Shown in pieces: positions 1 to 7,791 of a DNA stretch of 21,266 bases. The first letter of the stretch is position 1. Each line of letters begins with the position of its first letter. Made by a program: the position numbers and the translations under genes. The stretch comes from a virus. The notes below the pieces were generated by a model. It saw nothing but the letters and a program-made list of their open reading frames with translations, did no database searches and was not told the DNA's origin. The stretch lies in the IMG/VR virus record IMGVR_UViG_3300042891_002358, positions 1 through 21,266 of that record; one strand, 5' to 3'.

Positions 1-307
<307 letters not shown>

Positions 308-320
308 TTATTTATCATTT
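308..320. repeat. 13-bp direct repeat, left copy
   Basis: TTATTTATCATTT here is identical to 1115-1127. The two copies bracket the HNH gene. Each overlaps the stop codon of the preceding minus-strand gene (HNH and mazG-like) and contains a GATAAATA box on the minus strand. Confidence 0.8.
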
Positions 321-1066
321 ATTTTATTACTTTCGATAAATTCTGTCAATACTTTTTTCCAAGTATCTCTATTATAATTTGTTTTTCCATGACATTGTTT
401 GCATAATGGTATAAGATTATCAAATACATTATTTTTCTTGTTATAATCAATGTGATGTATATCTAGTTTTTTTGTTTCAATTTTGCAGATCTGACATGTG
501 AACTTATAACTTTCTTTTATCAGCTGTTTTAATTCTGTGCTAAATTCTAGCCCATATTCTCCATTTGAAACACCACCTAACCACAGTGGATGATTTTCTT
601 TTTTAGGTGTATTTTTTAATTGTTTTTCACGTTGTCCATCATTGTATGATAATTTTCCCGTTTTTGTCTCTTTCCAGCGCTGTTTTGTTTCTATAGAATG
701 TTTACATCCATGAAACGGGTTATTTTCACCTAATCTTTTTTCCGGGTGTTCTTTGATATACTTTTTTAAACTAATGCTAATCTTTTCTGCAGTTTCTGGA
801 CATTTACTTGGGTTATTATTTGATACCATTGTACTGCGCTGAACCTTTAACTGATTCGCTTTTGTAACACCGTGAACATCTTCCCATGTGCGTGTTTTTT
901 GCCAATCTTTCTGGCAATATACAGAACATGTTTTTTTCTTACGATGTGCTACTATCGGTAATCCAAAATCAGGATGATCTGCATCATTTATTATTTTTAT
1001 TTCTATAATATTATTGCAAGATGGATTGGAACATTCTTTATATGTTTTAATACTGTATGATGTCAT
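308..1066 (-). CDS. HNH homing endonuclease, NUMOD-type
   Basis: This is a 252-aa free-standing homing endonuclease. The C-terminal HNH domain has CQIC (191-194), the catalytic pair HH (204-205), DNLIPLC and CKQCH (222-226), so a zinc-bound HNH fold is expected. The middle carries a NUMOD3-like DNA-binding segment around ENNPFHGCKHSIETKQRW (114-131). The N-terminus has a likely second zinc site with CSNPSC (12-17) and CSVYC (47-51). I chose the ATG at 1066 over the in-frame ATG at 1078 because GGAG sits 7 bases before it. A GATAAATA late-type box is 19 bases upstream. The gene sits between the mazG-like gene and dnaK, bounded by 13-bp direct repeats, as expected for a mobile endonuclease gene. 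Such enzymes nick or cut related phage genomes to spread themselves. Confidence 0.9.
   Translation of the reverse strand: MTSYSIKTYKECSNPSCNNIIEIKIINDADHPDFGLPIVAHRKKKTCSVYCQKDWQKTRTWEDVHGVTKANQLKVQRSTMVSNNNPSKCPETAEKISISLKKYIKEHPEKRLGENNPFHGCKHSIETKQRWKETKTGKLSYNDGQREKQLKNTPKKENHPLWLGGVSNGEYGLEFSTELKQLIKESYKFTCQICKIETKKLDIHHIDYNKKNNVFDNLIPLCKQCHGKTNYNRDTWKKVLTEFIESNKINDK
309..316 (-). promoter_or_regulatory. Possible late promoter box GATAAATA (dnaK side)
   Basis: The minus strand reads GATAAATA, one base off the T4 late consensus TATAAATA. It overlaps the end of the HNH gene, about 62 bases before dnaK. The match also encodes the terminal D-K-stop codons, so chance is possible. Confidence 0.35.
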
Positions 1067-1084
1067 AATTAACTCCATTTATAG

Positions 1085-1092
1085 TATTTATC
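1085..1092 (-). promoter_or_regulatory. Possible late promoter box for HNH gene
   Basis: GATAAATA on the minus strand lies 19 bases before the chosen HNH start. The spacing matches the other late-type boxes in this window. A second copy, at 1116-1123, overlaps the end of the mazG-like gene. Confidence 0.45.
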
Positions 1093-1114
1093 AATCCTAG
1101 ATCAATACCCAGTA

Positions 1115-1127
1115 TTATTTATCATTT
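1115..1127. repeat. 13-bp direct repeat, right copy
   Basis: This is the second copy of TTATTTATCATTT, about 807 bp from the copy at 308-320. It overlaps the stop codon of the mazG-like gene. The pair could mark the edges of the HNH insertion. Confidence 0.8.
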
Positions 1128-1393
1128 TCAAAAGAAATACTTGACCAATTTAGAAGTTTTATCTTCTTTTTGATAGCAGCATTTTCTACTTTATCTACAT
1201 CAACTATTTTATTTTCAATCAATAGATGAATCATTGCTTGGAGATCACCAATTTCTTCTTCAAGGTGTTCTCTGTTTGTTTCTCCTTTCCATTCGGTATC
1301 TAACCCAAAACGAAAAATTTTTGATATTGCTTGAATTACTTCAGCACATTCTTCTTGAGTAATACTAAGTATTTCTCTATGTTGCTTATCCAT
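1115..1393 (-). CDS. MazG-like nucleotide pyrophosphohydrolase
   Basis: This 92-aa all-alpha protein shows the MazG/dUTPase-superfamily metal-binding pattern: EECAE at residues 14-18 and EEEIGD at 45-50, with helices between. The family hydrolyses (d)NTPs to monophosphates and pyrophosphate using Mg2+ held by these acidic residues. Phage versions are proposed to adjust nucleotide pools or (p)ppGpp during infection. I chose the ATG at 1393 (GGGAG 6-7 bases upstream) rather than the ATG at 1405, which has no good ribosome site. It sits behind a strong sigma70-type promoter (-10 at 1418-1423), so it is probably expressed early. The exact substrate cannot be told from the sequence. Confidence 0.83.
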   Translation of the reverse strand: MDKQHREILSITQEECAEVIQAISKIFRFGLDTEWKGETNREHLEEEIGDLQAMIHLLIENKIVDVDKVENAAIKKKIKLLNWSSISFENDK

Positions 1394-1417
1394 AAGCACT
1401 CCCATGATTAAAAATTA

Positions 1418-1446
1418 ATTATAACATGGGAGATAACTGATGTCAA
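1418..1446 (-). promoter_or_regulatory. Sigma70 promoter for mazG-like gene
   Basis: On the minus strand TTGACA (1446-1441) and TATAAT (1423-1418) are separated by exactly 17 bases, a perfect consensus match. The expected start is near 1411, giving a leader of about 18 bases before the ATG at 1393. Confidence 0.85.
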
Positions 1447-1449
1447 GTA

Positions 1450-4400
1450 CTATTTATAATCTCTTACTGATGACTCAATAAAACTTATTTCTGTTTCTGA
1501 TAGATTATATAGATTATACAACTCTGCATCATTCCATGATTTTGATAAATCAATAACTGGTACAAATGCAAATCTATCAGGTGGGTTATGTTGTGAAATT
1601 TTACGTAATAACACCATAAATCTAAAAAACTTAGTTTGCATGTATGTAGCTAGGTTTAACGCTAATGTTTCATTATCAAAGTGATCAATCACTACGTAGG
1701 TTTCTGTACAAATTTCACCTGGTCCTATTACAAATGGTCTGTTAATTACTTGCAATTTATCGTTATCACCAGTACCAAACGCTGCACTGACTACTGTTTT
1801 ATATCTATGAATAATATCAATATTTTTTTTGATGTTACCAATGTCTGTATACTTTGCAAACTTCCTTCCATGAACTAATACGGTATTATCATGTTGATCC
1901 ACAAAATCACTGAAGGTAGTTCTCAATCCAAACGGTGTTGTAGAAAGTACAATTGGACCATAAAATGAATCTGATTTATCTAAAACCTTATCAAGAATTG
2001 ATATCGCTTCATTGAATCGAACAATAACATCATATTTATTAAGTGGTCTTAATAATGAATTCACTACTTTATTATTATCAATACTAATAAATTCACAATC
2101 ACCATTATATGATTTGTCCATCAAGAAATATGAAACACTTCCTTCAACTAATGTATTATGGAAACAGTCTTTAGATGTTTTATAAATTCCAAGCTTTTTG
2201 ATGTTGGTATTATTCATCATTTGCTCTCTAAAGTCATCAACATTTTTCCCACATGTGAACCATCTAGCAGGAGTCATCATTAATACAACATCTGGATTAA
2301 ATGAGAATGCACGATCAACGAACAACTGGTATACTGATTTAGAACTGCGACCATACCCACCATCTGGCTTATTGTACATAGGGTTTGAAATAATCACATT
2401 TACTTTTGGATCATACGTGGGATCAAAAATATCACCTTCTGATATATTTCCTGTGGGAATTCCTAAATTATATACAGTGTTAACTCTTTTAAAGAATGAT
2501 ACCATACTGTGATCAATATCACGGTAAAACACATTTTCTGGTTTTACTGTTAAATTACGTTTTTTAGCCTCATTCAACAAATAAATCAATAATATTCCTC
2601 TACCACCACACGGGTCTAACACTGTCAGCTCTGGATTAGCCTCAACATATGGCATTATTTCATTCACCAATTGCTCAGCAATTTCTTTACGAAGTGCAAC
2701 GAATCCTTTATTATTTTTATAAATTGAATCTTCCATCGCCATATATAATGATTCTAATGGTAACTCGGAATCTACGAATTTTTCTATCCACAAGTTTGTA
2801 TATATGGTATCGATTTCCGAAGGACTTAACGCTAATTCAACAAATTCAATGCCTTCATCAAACAAAGATAATATTTCAGTATCGCCATCAATGATTGCTT
2901 GTTTAACAATCTTTACACAGTCTGCTACTGTTTTTACATCCCTGATGAATGCAATAATTCTACATTTAGCAACACATAACAGTTTGAAATTATTCCAAAT
3001 TTGTTTTTGTTGTTCTTCATCAAATAAATCCAGTTGGATCGGGTTTGGACTTTTACTTTGCTTGACAGTTTTTCCACCGGTCCCATTATTATTAATTTCT
3101 AATATTGCACTTTCTGATGAAACTGTGTTCTTGATTGATAACAAAAAATCAGATGGTGTTAATGTATTGATATTAATACATTGTTGAATACCATATTTCC
3201 CATTTGCAGCCAACTCAGCATAAATTTTATTAAAGCTAATTTCATCAATTTTAACAAATCCACCATTTACTTGTGTGAAGAAATCGTAGTTATTGTAAAT
3301 TGTTCTAGAGATTTCAGCAGATCCACCGCCTGTGTTACGATCTGCAGCTAATTTCTCAGCCACTGTGATCATCACATTGATTGATGCTTCTAAATCGGCA
3401 ATAAAGATACCACAGTTTGATTTCCCAGGGGATTGTCTACATACTCTACCAGTTGCCTGTTCAAAGAAGTTAACGCTATCACCAATACTTCTTAAAAAGA
3501 TTACTGAGCCCCATTTAGGGATATTTGCGCCAGTACAATCTTTAATACAAGTCAATGTTAGGGTTGGTTCATTAGATTGCTCAATTTGATCTTTTCTATC
3601 ACGTAGATTATCATCGTATGCATCAAAAATTTTACCATTAAAGATCCCGTTATCAATTAACAATTGTTTAAGTGCTTTAATGTATACGCTTGCAGATCCA
3701 TCTTTATTGCCATTTGGTAATATAGTTAAAATATGTTTTGTAGATTCACTGCATAATCCTGGTGCGTTATAAATACTTAATGCATCGCCTTTCGGATTAA
3801 ATGGTGATCTTCCAACTAGACGTTTAAAAAACCATAAAATTGAACTTTCATATGTGAAAACTACCTCATTATCAACAACTGTAAAATTAAACAATTTGTT
3901 AAAGGTAAATGCCTCAGCATCATCAACCCAAAGTGGACTAGTTTTTAAATGTGATACTAGATCTTTTACATCAAGTGCATAAGTATTCATATCTGGAAAT
4001 GATTTATACGGACTATCTGGGTTGGTTCTTTTATCTTCAAATATATCATCCCTGGTAAATAAAACCCGATTAGAATGGTCAAACAACTCAGCCGCAGTAC
4101 CACTAAAGATAAAGTCATACGGAGTACCTGAAACAAATACTTTAAAGCAATTTTGACCAAATGTTTCTTCAATTGCCATCCACATCTTATTTGTTTTTGA
4201 CCCTAATAATACATGGGCTTCACCAATCAATAATACGCCAATCCGGTTTTCTAAACCAACATATCTACTATTTAAAATATTATTTGATTTTTGGGCAACA
4301 TCGTGGTAGCCAGCAAATAAAACAGGTATTTCATCATTTTCGTGAATTTCTGGAATATCAGAAACCGAATCAATCATTACCGCTCGTTGATTGATCATCA

Positions 4401-5262
4401 ATAATGTGTCAGCATTGCAATTTGATTTGTATGCGTCATACCATTGTTGAGTAATATATGGTTTGATTCTAGTAAAATCGATAAATCCATCATTCTCAGT
4501 ATTGATTCCGTTTAATGTAGCGATTTCATTTAGTGTTTCACTAAGTGTACTTGGAATAGTTGTTAAAATTGCATGAATTGTATCGTTGTTATACTGTTTT
4601 TTATCGTGTAATGCTGCTACCAATGCAACTGATGCTGCTTCTTTTCCACTGCCAGTTGCTGGACCCAAAAGGAACTTATCAGCATGTGTGATTTTTTCCA
4701 ATGCTTCGTTAAGATATGGTCTAGCATCATATGTTTTAAGAAAAATATGATGTTCACCAGAACAAATTTCTTGCATTTTTTGGTCCCATAAAACTATTGC
4801 TTGATTCAGCCAATTTGGACGAGTTAAAAACTCTTCTGGTACTGGATGTACTTCTAGACTTCTGCCACCTACAAAATTTTGAAAAAATTGTTTTTTAAAT
4901 GGCATATATGGGCGAATATGATTATCATATCCTTTTCTGTAATTCGTTAAATTTGGGTCATACATTGGATCAACACTGATTGCATGGTCTGTCATATCCC
5001 AGATTCCAATGATATTGTCTTCAGTCATTAGTCCTCTGAAATTTTTGACTGAATTAAAGCAATATGATATTACATCGTTGTATGATTCACATCTATGGTC
5101 ACCCATTTTGATATACCAAACGCTATCCGGTCCGGTAACTATAATTGCATAAATCCAGAGTCTTGTTGCACCTGGGACTCGCAATTGTTTTGCATTTGAT
5201 CTTTTTGATTTAAATTTTGGTGTTTTTGGTTCTTGTTTTGTTACTTCTTCTAAAAATGCCAT
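1450..5262 (-). CDS. SF2 helicase / N6-adenine DNA methyltransferase fusion
   Basis: This 1270-aa multidomain enzyme resembles single-chain restriction-modification proteins (type ISP, LlaGI-like) and phage DarB-like proteins. Domains in order: residues 30-150, a possible GIY-YIG/T5orf172-like nuclease (LWIYAII, WYIKMGDHR, then DNHIRPYM and EEF; tentative); 195-650, a superfamily 2 helicase with Walker A PATGSGKE (201-208), motif II GEAH (347-350), motif III SGTP (378-381) and motif VI QATGRVCRQ (602-610); 742-747, a QLDLF beta-clamp motif in a linker; 860-1060, a SAM methyltransferase with motif I LDPCGGRG (882-889) and catalytic NPMY (960-963); and a C-terminal region of about 200 aa, perhaps target recognition. 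Motif II has Gly where Asp is normal. It likely methylates adenine and may translocate along or cut unmodified DNA. The gene stands alone behind a palindromic promoter. The nuclease call is weak. Confidence 0.85.
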   Translation of the reverse strand: MAFLEEVTKQEPKTPKFKSKRSNAKQLRVPGATRLWIYAIIVTGPDSVWYIKMGDHRCESYNDVISYCFNSVKNFRGLMTEDNIIGIWDMTDHAISVDPMYDPNLTNYRKGYDNHIRPYMPFKKQFFQNFVGGRSLEVHPVPEEFLTRPNWLNQAIVLWDQKMQEICSGEHHIFLKTYDARPYLNEALEKITHADKFLLGPATGSGKEAASVALVAALHDKKQYNNDTIHAILTTIPSTLSETLNEIATLNGINTENDGFIDFTRIKPYITQQWYDAYKSNCNADTLLMINQRAVMIDSVSDIPEIHENDEIPVLFAGYHDVAQKSNNILNSRYVGLENRIGVLLIGEAHVLLGSKTNKMWMAIEETFGQNCFKVFVSGTPYDFIFSGTAAELFDHSNRVLFTRDDIFEDKRTNPDSPYKSFPDMNTYALDVKDLVSHLKTSPLWVDDAEAFTFNKLFNFTVVDNEVVFTYESSILWFFKRLVGRSPFNPKGDALSIYNAPGLCSESTKHILTILPNGNKDGSASVYIKALKQLLIDNGIFNGKIFDAYDDNLRDRKDQIEQSNEPTLTLTCIKDCTGANIPKWGSVIFLRSIGDSVNFFEQATGRVCRQSPGKSNCGIFIADLEASINVMITVAEKLAADRNTGGGSAEISRTIYNNYDFFTQVNGGFVKIDEISFNKIYAELAANGKYGIQQCININTLTPSDFLLSIKNTVSSESAILEINNNGTGGKTVKQSKSPNPIQLDLFDEEQQKQIWNNFKLLCVAKCRIIAFIRDVKTVADCVKIVKQAIIDGDTEILSLFDEGIEFVELALSPSEIDTIYTNLWIEKFVDSELPLESLYMAMEDSIYKNNKGFVALRKEIAEQLVNEIMPYVEANPELTVLDPCGGRGILLIYLLNEAKKRNLTVKPENVFYRDIDHSMVSFFKRVNTVYNLGIPTGNISEGDIFDPTYDPKVNVIISNPMYNKPDGGYGRSSKSVYQLFVDRAFSFNPDVVLMMTPARWFTCGKNVDDFREQMMNNTNIKKLGIYKTSKDCFHNTLVEGSVSYFLMDKSYNGDCEFISIDNNKVVNSLLRPLNKYDVIVRFNEAISILDKVLDKSDSFYGPIVLSTTPFGLRTTFSDFVDQHDNTVLVHGRKFAKYTDIGNIKKNIDIIHRYKTVVSAAFGTGDNDKLQVINRPFVIGPGEICTETYVVIDHFDNETLALNLATYMQTKFFRFMVLLRKISQHNPPDRFAFVPVIDLSKSWNDAELYNLYNLSETEISFIESSVRDYK
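1451..1458 (-). promoter_or_regulatory. Possible late promoter box TATAAATA (mazG-like)
   Basis: This exact T4 late consensus on the minus strand overlaps the stop of the 1270-aa gene and lies 5 bases before the TTGACA box. It could give the mazG-like gene a second, late promoter. It is 57 bases from the start codon, farther than the other late boxes. Confidence 0.35.
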
Positions 5263-5321
5263 TATGCCTGTCCTTTTGCCTTAAAAATTTCCCTAACCGT
5301 GGAATCCGCTTCCATTGGTGA

Positions 5322-5353
5322 GACACATTATATACCGTGATATATAATGTGTC
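5322..5353. repeat. Perfect 13-bp inverted repeat over promoter
   Basis: The arms GACACATTATATA (5322-5334) and TATATAATGTGTC (5341-5353) are perfect reverse complements around a 6-base spacer, CCGTGA. The repeat covers the -10 box and nearly all of the -35 box of the promoter at 5327-5355. It is upstream of the expected transcription start, so a dimeric repressor site is likely. For transcripts arriving from the bS21 gene it would form a hairpin 8 bases past the stop codon, so it could also be a terminator, although no U-run follows. Confidence 0.85.
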
Positions 5354-5355
5354 AA
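5327..5355 (-). promoter_or_regulatory. Sigma70 promoter for the methyltransferase fusion
   Basis: Minus-strand TTGACA (5355-5350), 17 bases, then TATAAT (5332-5327): a perfect consensus. The start is expected near 5320, giving a leader of about 58 bases. The leader can form a small hairpin (TGGAA/TTCCA) ahead of the AAGGA ribosome site. Confidence 0.85.
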
Positions 5356-5360
5356 GTTTA

Positions 5361-5591
5361 TTATCGTTTTTTTGGTAATGCTTCTTTTTTGATCTTTTTA
5401 GCTAAACGTGCTTTTGCTGCACCTTTTGCTCTTTTTCTTTCTGTAGTTGGCTTTTCGTAGAATTCTTTTTCACGTAAATCTAGTAATTTACCGGATTCTT
5501 CTACTTTTTTCTTAAACCGGCGCAATGCCTGGTTAATATTTTCTTGTTCTTTGGCACACACGCCAGTTCTAATCCTCTGATTCATCATCAT
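5361..5591 (-). CDS. rpsU: Ribosomal protein bS21
   Basis: This 76-aa basic protein has the bS21 core: QALRRFKKKVEESGKL (21-36) followed by REKEFYEKPTTERKRAKG (40-57) and a lysine/arginine-rich tail. In bacteria bS21 binds the 30S platform near the anti-Shine-Dalgarno end of 16S rRNA and helps base-pairing with mRNA leaders. Copies of bS21 are known in aquatic phages and are thought to be swapped into host ribosomes to favour phage mRNA. Three ATGs follow one another at 5591-5583, and any could start the gene. A GTG further in (5561) sits 11 bases after AGAGGA and is another option. The first 23 bases overlap the end of the upstream acidic protein gene, which suggests translational coupling. 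It is the last gene of the operon starting near 7785. Confidence 0.92.
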   Translation of the reverse strand: MMMNQRIRTGVCAKEQENINQALRRFKKKVEESGKLLDLREKEFYEKPTTERKRAKGAAKARLAKKIKKEALPKKR

Positions 5592-5982
5592 CGCTGTTAT
5601 CTTCCTCTTCTTCGGTATAAGTTAACCATTCTAGGTTATAAATTCTATTTTTTGAGATCAAGTTGTATGGAGTGATCTCGTCTGATGTTATGTAATGCAC
5701 ATTAGGCATTGAAAGCAGATAGGTGACAAATTGCTTCGTAATAGTAGAGCAATTATCGATGTCAATAATTACAACGTCAACCATGTGTGCTACACTTAAC
5801 AGCCAATCAACATCATTTTCATCTTGCTCGTAAATGAACACATTAACATCATCTATATACGATGATAATACCTGTTGCAATTGTTGTTTAACAAATAATG
5901 ATGGATTAACTATAAGGTAGTTTGGGTTAAGATTGAATAATTTATCTGGTGGTGTAACGATTGTAATTTTACCTAAGTTCAT
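5569..5982 (-). CDS. Unknown 137-aa protein with acidic tail
   Basis: I do not recognise this gene. The start at 5982 is set by AAGGA 5-6 bases upstream. An in-frame ATG at 6030 is inside the preceding gene and has no ribosome site. The protein begins MNLGKITIVTPPDKLF and alternates beta and alpha stretches with a hydrophobic strand VVIIDIDNC (about 70-78). It ends in a run dominated by Glu and Asp from about residue 123. Such a tail could mimic nucleic acid or bind a basic partner; the next gene encodes the very basic bS21, but that link is only suggestive. It lies 13 bases after the membrane-protein gene and overlaps bS21 by 23 bases, so it belongs to the same operon. Confidence 0.75.
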   Translation of the reverse strand: MNLGKITIVTPPDKLFNLNPNYLIVNPSLFVKQQLQQVLSSYIDDVNVFIYEQDENDVDWLLSVAHMVDVVIIDIDNCSTITKQFVTYLLSMPNVHYITSDEITPYNLISKNRIYNLEWLTYTEEEEDNSDDDESED

Positions 5983-5995
5983 ATATCCTTCTATA

Positions 5996-7033
5996 TTAAA
6001 GTTTTGTTGAATCAACCCAATGTGTTCCATTAAACGTGAAATCCTTTGGTGGGTTGAAATCAGTTCTTGTAAAATTTTGACCATGTAATGGGTCACTTGG
6101 AAATACATCTCCAGAAGTATTTACTTTATTTCCATCATTTGGTGAAATTTCTTGTATATTAAAAGCTTCATACGCCTTTTCTACTGTAAATCCATCACTT
6201 TCGTATATTTTATTAATCATTTCATCCATTTCGGGAGATCGAGCTGCTTTTGGTTTATTAAGTTCTTTAAAGCTATGTTGACATGCTAGTAGTAACATCA
6301 CCGCCATTGGATCAAATACTGAAACAATTAGGATAATCATCCACCTAACAGCTTTTTCTAAAATATTTGAATTGATGTCATCACCATACACCATCGCAGC
6401 AATGTAACGTATTGGTCCAACTTCTGCTTCTACTCTTCGTAGATCGTTGGCAATAGGTGCTCGTTCTTCTCTCAACTTGGAAATTTCCTTCTGTGATTCT
6501 GCAATGTCTTCTTGAAGTTGGGTACGTTCTCTTGCTTGCGTTTTTCGTATTTGCACTGATTTTGCTGCGCCTTGCTCTGATGAAGATCTGATCATAGTTT
6601 GATCAACTGCAATATCAAGTTGTGCCAATGATTTTCTTGCAATATCAATATTATCTTTTTGTGTTTTTATTTTTTCATCTAGTAATGCTACTTTATCAGC
6701 AATGTCACCGGATGGAACTGTTTGATCTGAGTGCGCTTTTGACAGGTATCCAAAAATACCCATTGAAGTGATGAACATTAGTATAATGACTGCTAATGTT
6801 AGGTATGATAATAACATCTTTGAAGCATCGTTCCAATGACGTTTGAGCCAGACTGTCACCACTAATTTGCTGATTTCCAGTACAATACCCATAATCATAA
6901 TTGGAATTGCTGTAGATGAAAATATACTAATAAGACCAATTACTGAATAGTACACCGCAACAGCGGATATTGATAATCCGCTGAAGAGTGTCAAGTATGC
7001 AATTATAAAATCACTTGAAAATTGTTTGTTCAT
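5996..7033 (-). CDS. Membrane protein with central coiled coil
   Basis: This is a 345-aa protein of unknown function. It has two adjacent N-terminal membrane segments (about residues 6-50), a third (about 68-95, LLSYLTLAVIILMF) and a fourth near residue 230 (WMIILIVSVFDPMAVMLLL). Between the third and fourth is a roughly 110-residue charged region (about 105-215) rich in Glu, Lys, Arg and Gln with heptad character, likely a coiled coil outside the bilayer. The C-terminal 90 residues are soluble and end with a Thr/Phe/Asn-rich tail. I start it at the ATG at 7033, ten bases after the rlpA stop; a TTG at 7054 would overlap that gene. It may act at the host envelope together with the RlpA-like protein encoded before it (inference from position only). 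Confidence 0.8.
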   Translation of the reverse strand: MNKQFSSDFIIAYLTLFSGLSISAVAVYYSVIGLISIFSSTAIPIMIMGIVLEISKLVVTVWLKRHWNDASKMLLSYLTLAVIILMFITSMGIFGYLSKAHSDQTVPSGDIADKVALLDEKIKTQKDNIDIARKSLAQLDIAVDQTMIRSSSEQGAAKSVQIRKTQARERTQLQEDIAESQKEISKLREERAPIANDLRRVEAEVGPIRYIAAMVYGDDINSNILEKAVRWMIILIVSVFDPMAVMLLLACQHSFKELNKPKAARSPEMDEMINKIYESDGFTVEKAYEAFNIQEISPNDGNKVNTSGDVFPSDPLHGQNFTRTDFNPPKDFTFNGTHWVDSTKL

Positions 7034-7043
7034 ACTATATTTA

Positions 7044-7523
7044 TTAACCAACAACTTCTAATGATACTCGTTGTACGCCATCTATACCAATTTCTTTGGC
7101 AGCGCCTTTTGACAAGTCCATGATTCTATTTTTAACCCATGGTCCTCGGTCATTTATCTTAACAACTACTGACTTATTGTTTTTTAAGTTAGTAACTTTT
7201 ACTTTACTTTGCAATGGTATTGATCTATGTGCAGCGGTTAATGCATTTTGATTAAATATTTCACCAGATGCAGTTGGTTTACCGTGGAACTTTCTTCCAT
7301 AGTATGAAGCCAGTCCTATATTTTTAGTAGATTTTTTGGTAGGATGTTTGACTACCATTTTAACTTTACTGTGTTTAACAGATTCTTTTTTAACATGTTT
7401 AGTGACATGTTTTGGAACGTCTTTCTTCACTACCACATGATGTGTAGTTTTGTGAGATTTCGCTAAAGTAAGCGAAGGTAATAGACTAGTGATCAACACT
7501 AGAATTATAAGTGAATTTTTCAT
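7044..7523 (-). CDS. rlpA: RlpA-like double-psi beta-barrel protein, secreted
   Basis: This 159-aa protein has an N-terminal signal peptide ([21 protein letters not shown]). A His/Lys-rich linker (about 22-67) follows, then an RlpA-type double-psi beta-barrel: [19 protein letters not shown] (70-88), LTAAHRSIP (95-103), VKINDRGPW with the key Asp125 (121-129) and DLSKGAA (136-142). RlpA proteins bind or cleave glycan strands of peptidoglycan lacking stem peptides and act in the periplasm at the septum. There is no lipobox Cys and no SPOR domain, so this is a minimal soluble form. The ATG at 7523 has an ideal AAAGGAG ribosome site; the upstream in-frame ATG at 7547 does not. A long structured leader precedes it. 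The likely role is cell-wall remodelling in infection or lysis. Confidence 0.88.
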   Translation of the reverse strand: MKNSLIILVLITSLLPSLTLAKSHKTTHHVVVKKDVPKHVTKHVKKESVKHSKVKMVVKHPTKKSTKNIGLASYYGRKFHGKPTASGEIFNQNALTAAHRSIPLQSKVKVTNLKNNKSVVVKINDRGPWVKNRIMDLSKGAAKEIGIDGVQRVSLEVVG

Positions 7524-7785
7524 TTTTTCTCCTTTCACTTGGTGCATTCTAACAAAGTATGCATTACATTAAGGGAGATAACTGCCAAGGATTTTAACCC
7601 TGTGTCACTGGCGTTTTCTCCATCAGCTAATCAACTGTCACTTGTTTTAGCTTAGGCGAGTATGGCTTCCCAACTACGGGTTTCTTCATTGGCCAAGACT
7701 CGCGGGATCATTAAACCTCTTATGATCCAACTATCTTAGTTTCTTACGAAACATAACATGAGTAGAATTAACTACTGCATAGTAT
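7524..7785 (-). ncRNA. Structured 5' leader RNA, possible riboswitch
   Basis: About 260 bases of untranslated RNA lie between the predicted start (about 7785) and the rlpA-like ATG. In RNA order it can fold into: hairpin 1 (7752-7739, GUUUC/GAAAC with a GUAA tetraloop); hairpin 2 (7728-7705, 7-bp GGAUCAU/AUGAUCC); stem 3 (GCGAGU with ACUCGC plus UGGC with GCCA, 7703-7656, with an inner CCC/GGG hairpin); hairpin 4 (7652-7625, AGCUAA/UUAGCU); and terminal stem 5 (GGAGAAAAC 7621-7613 with GUUAUCUCC 7582-7574, plus GCCA/UGGC). The 3' strand UCUCC of stem 5 could instead pair with the rlpA Shine-Dalgarno (AAAGGAGA), so an on/off switch is possible. I cannot match it to a known riboswitch class. 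Confidence 0.6.
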
Positions 7786-7791
7786 TTAGTA

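Noticed and set aside
2198-3589. Plus-strand open frames inside the methyltransferase fusion
   Set aside because: They are antisense shadows of a long, clearly coding minus-strand gene and show no ribosome sites or known motifs.
7038-7045. AATAAATA late-like box before the membrane-protein gene
   Set aside because: It is only 5 bases from the ATG, overlaps the rlpA stop, and would leave no room for a leader or ribosome site.
1430-7584. 12-base match GGGAGATAACTG at 1429 and 7573 (plus strand)
   Set aside because: Several 12-base matches are expected by chance in a window this long and AT-rich, and the two contexts differ in position relative to their genes.
7588-7610. tRNA T-arm-like hairpin (CAGGG, 7-base loop TTAAAAT, CCTTG)
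   Set aside because: The stem and loop sizes fit a T-arm, but no matching acceptor, D or anticodon arms surround it, and it fits better as the tip of the terminal leader stem.
7650-7703. tmRNA-like tag frame in the leader RNA (A-N-E-E-T-R-S-W-E-A-I-L-A, then TAA)
   Set aside because: It starts like a tmRNA tag, but the acceptor-stem halves and the conserved 5' GGGGxTGA and TTCGAC elements are missing, the 3' end has no CCA context, and the tag would lie inside a stem.
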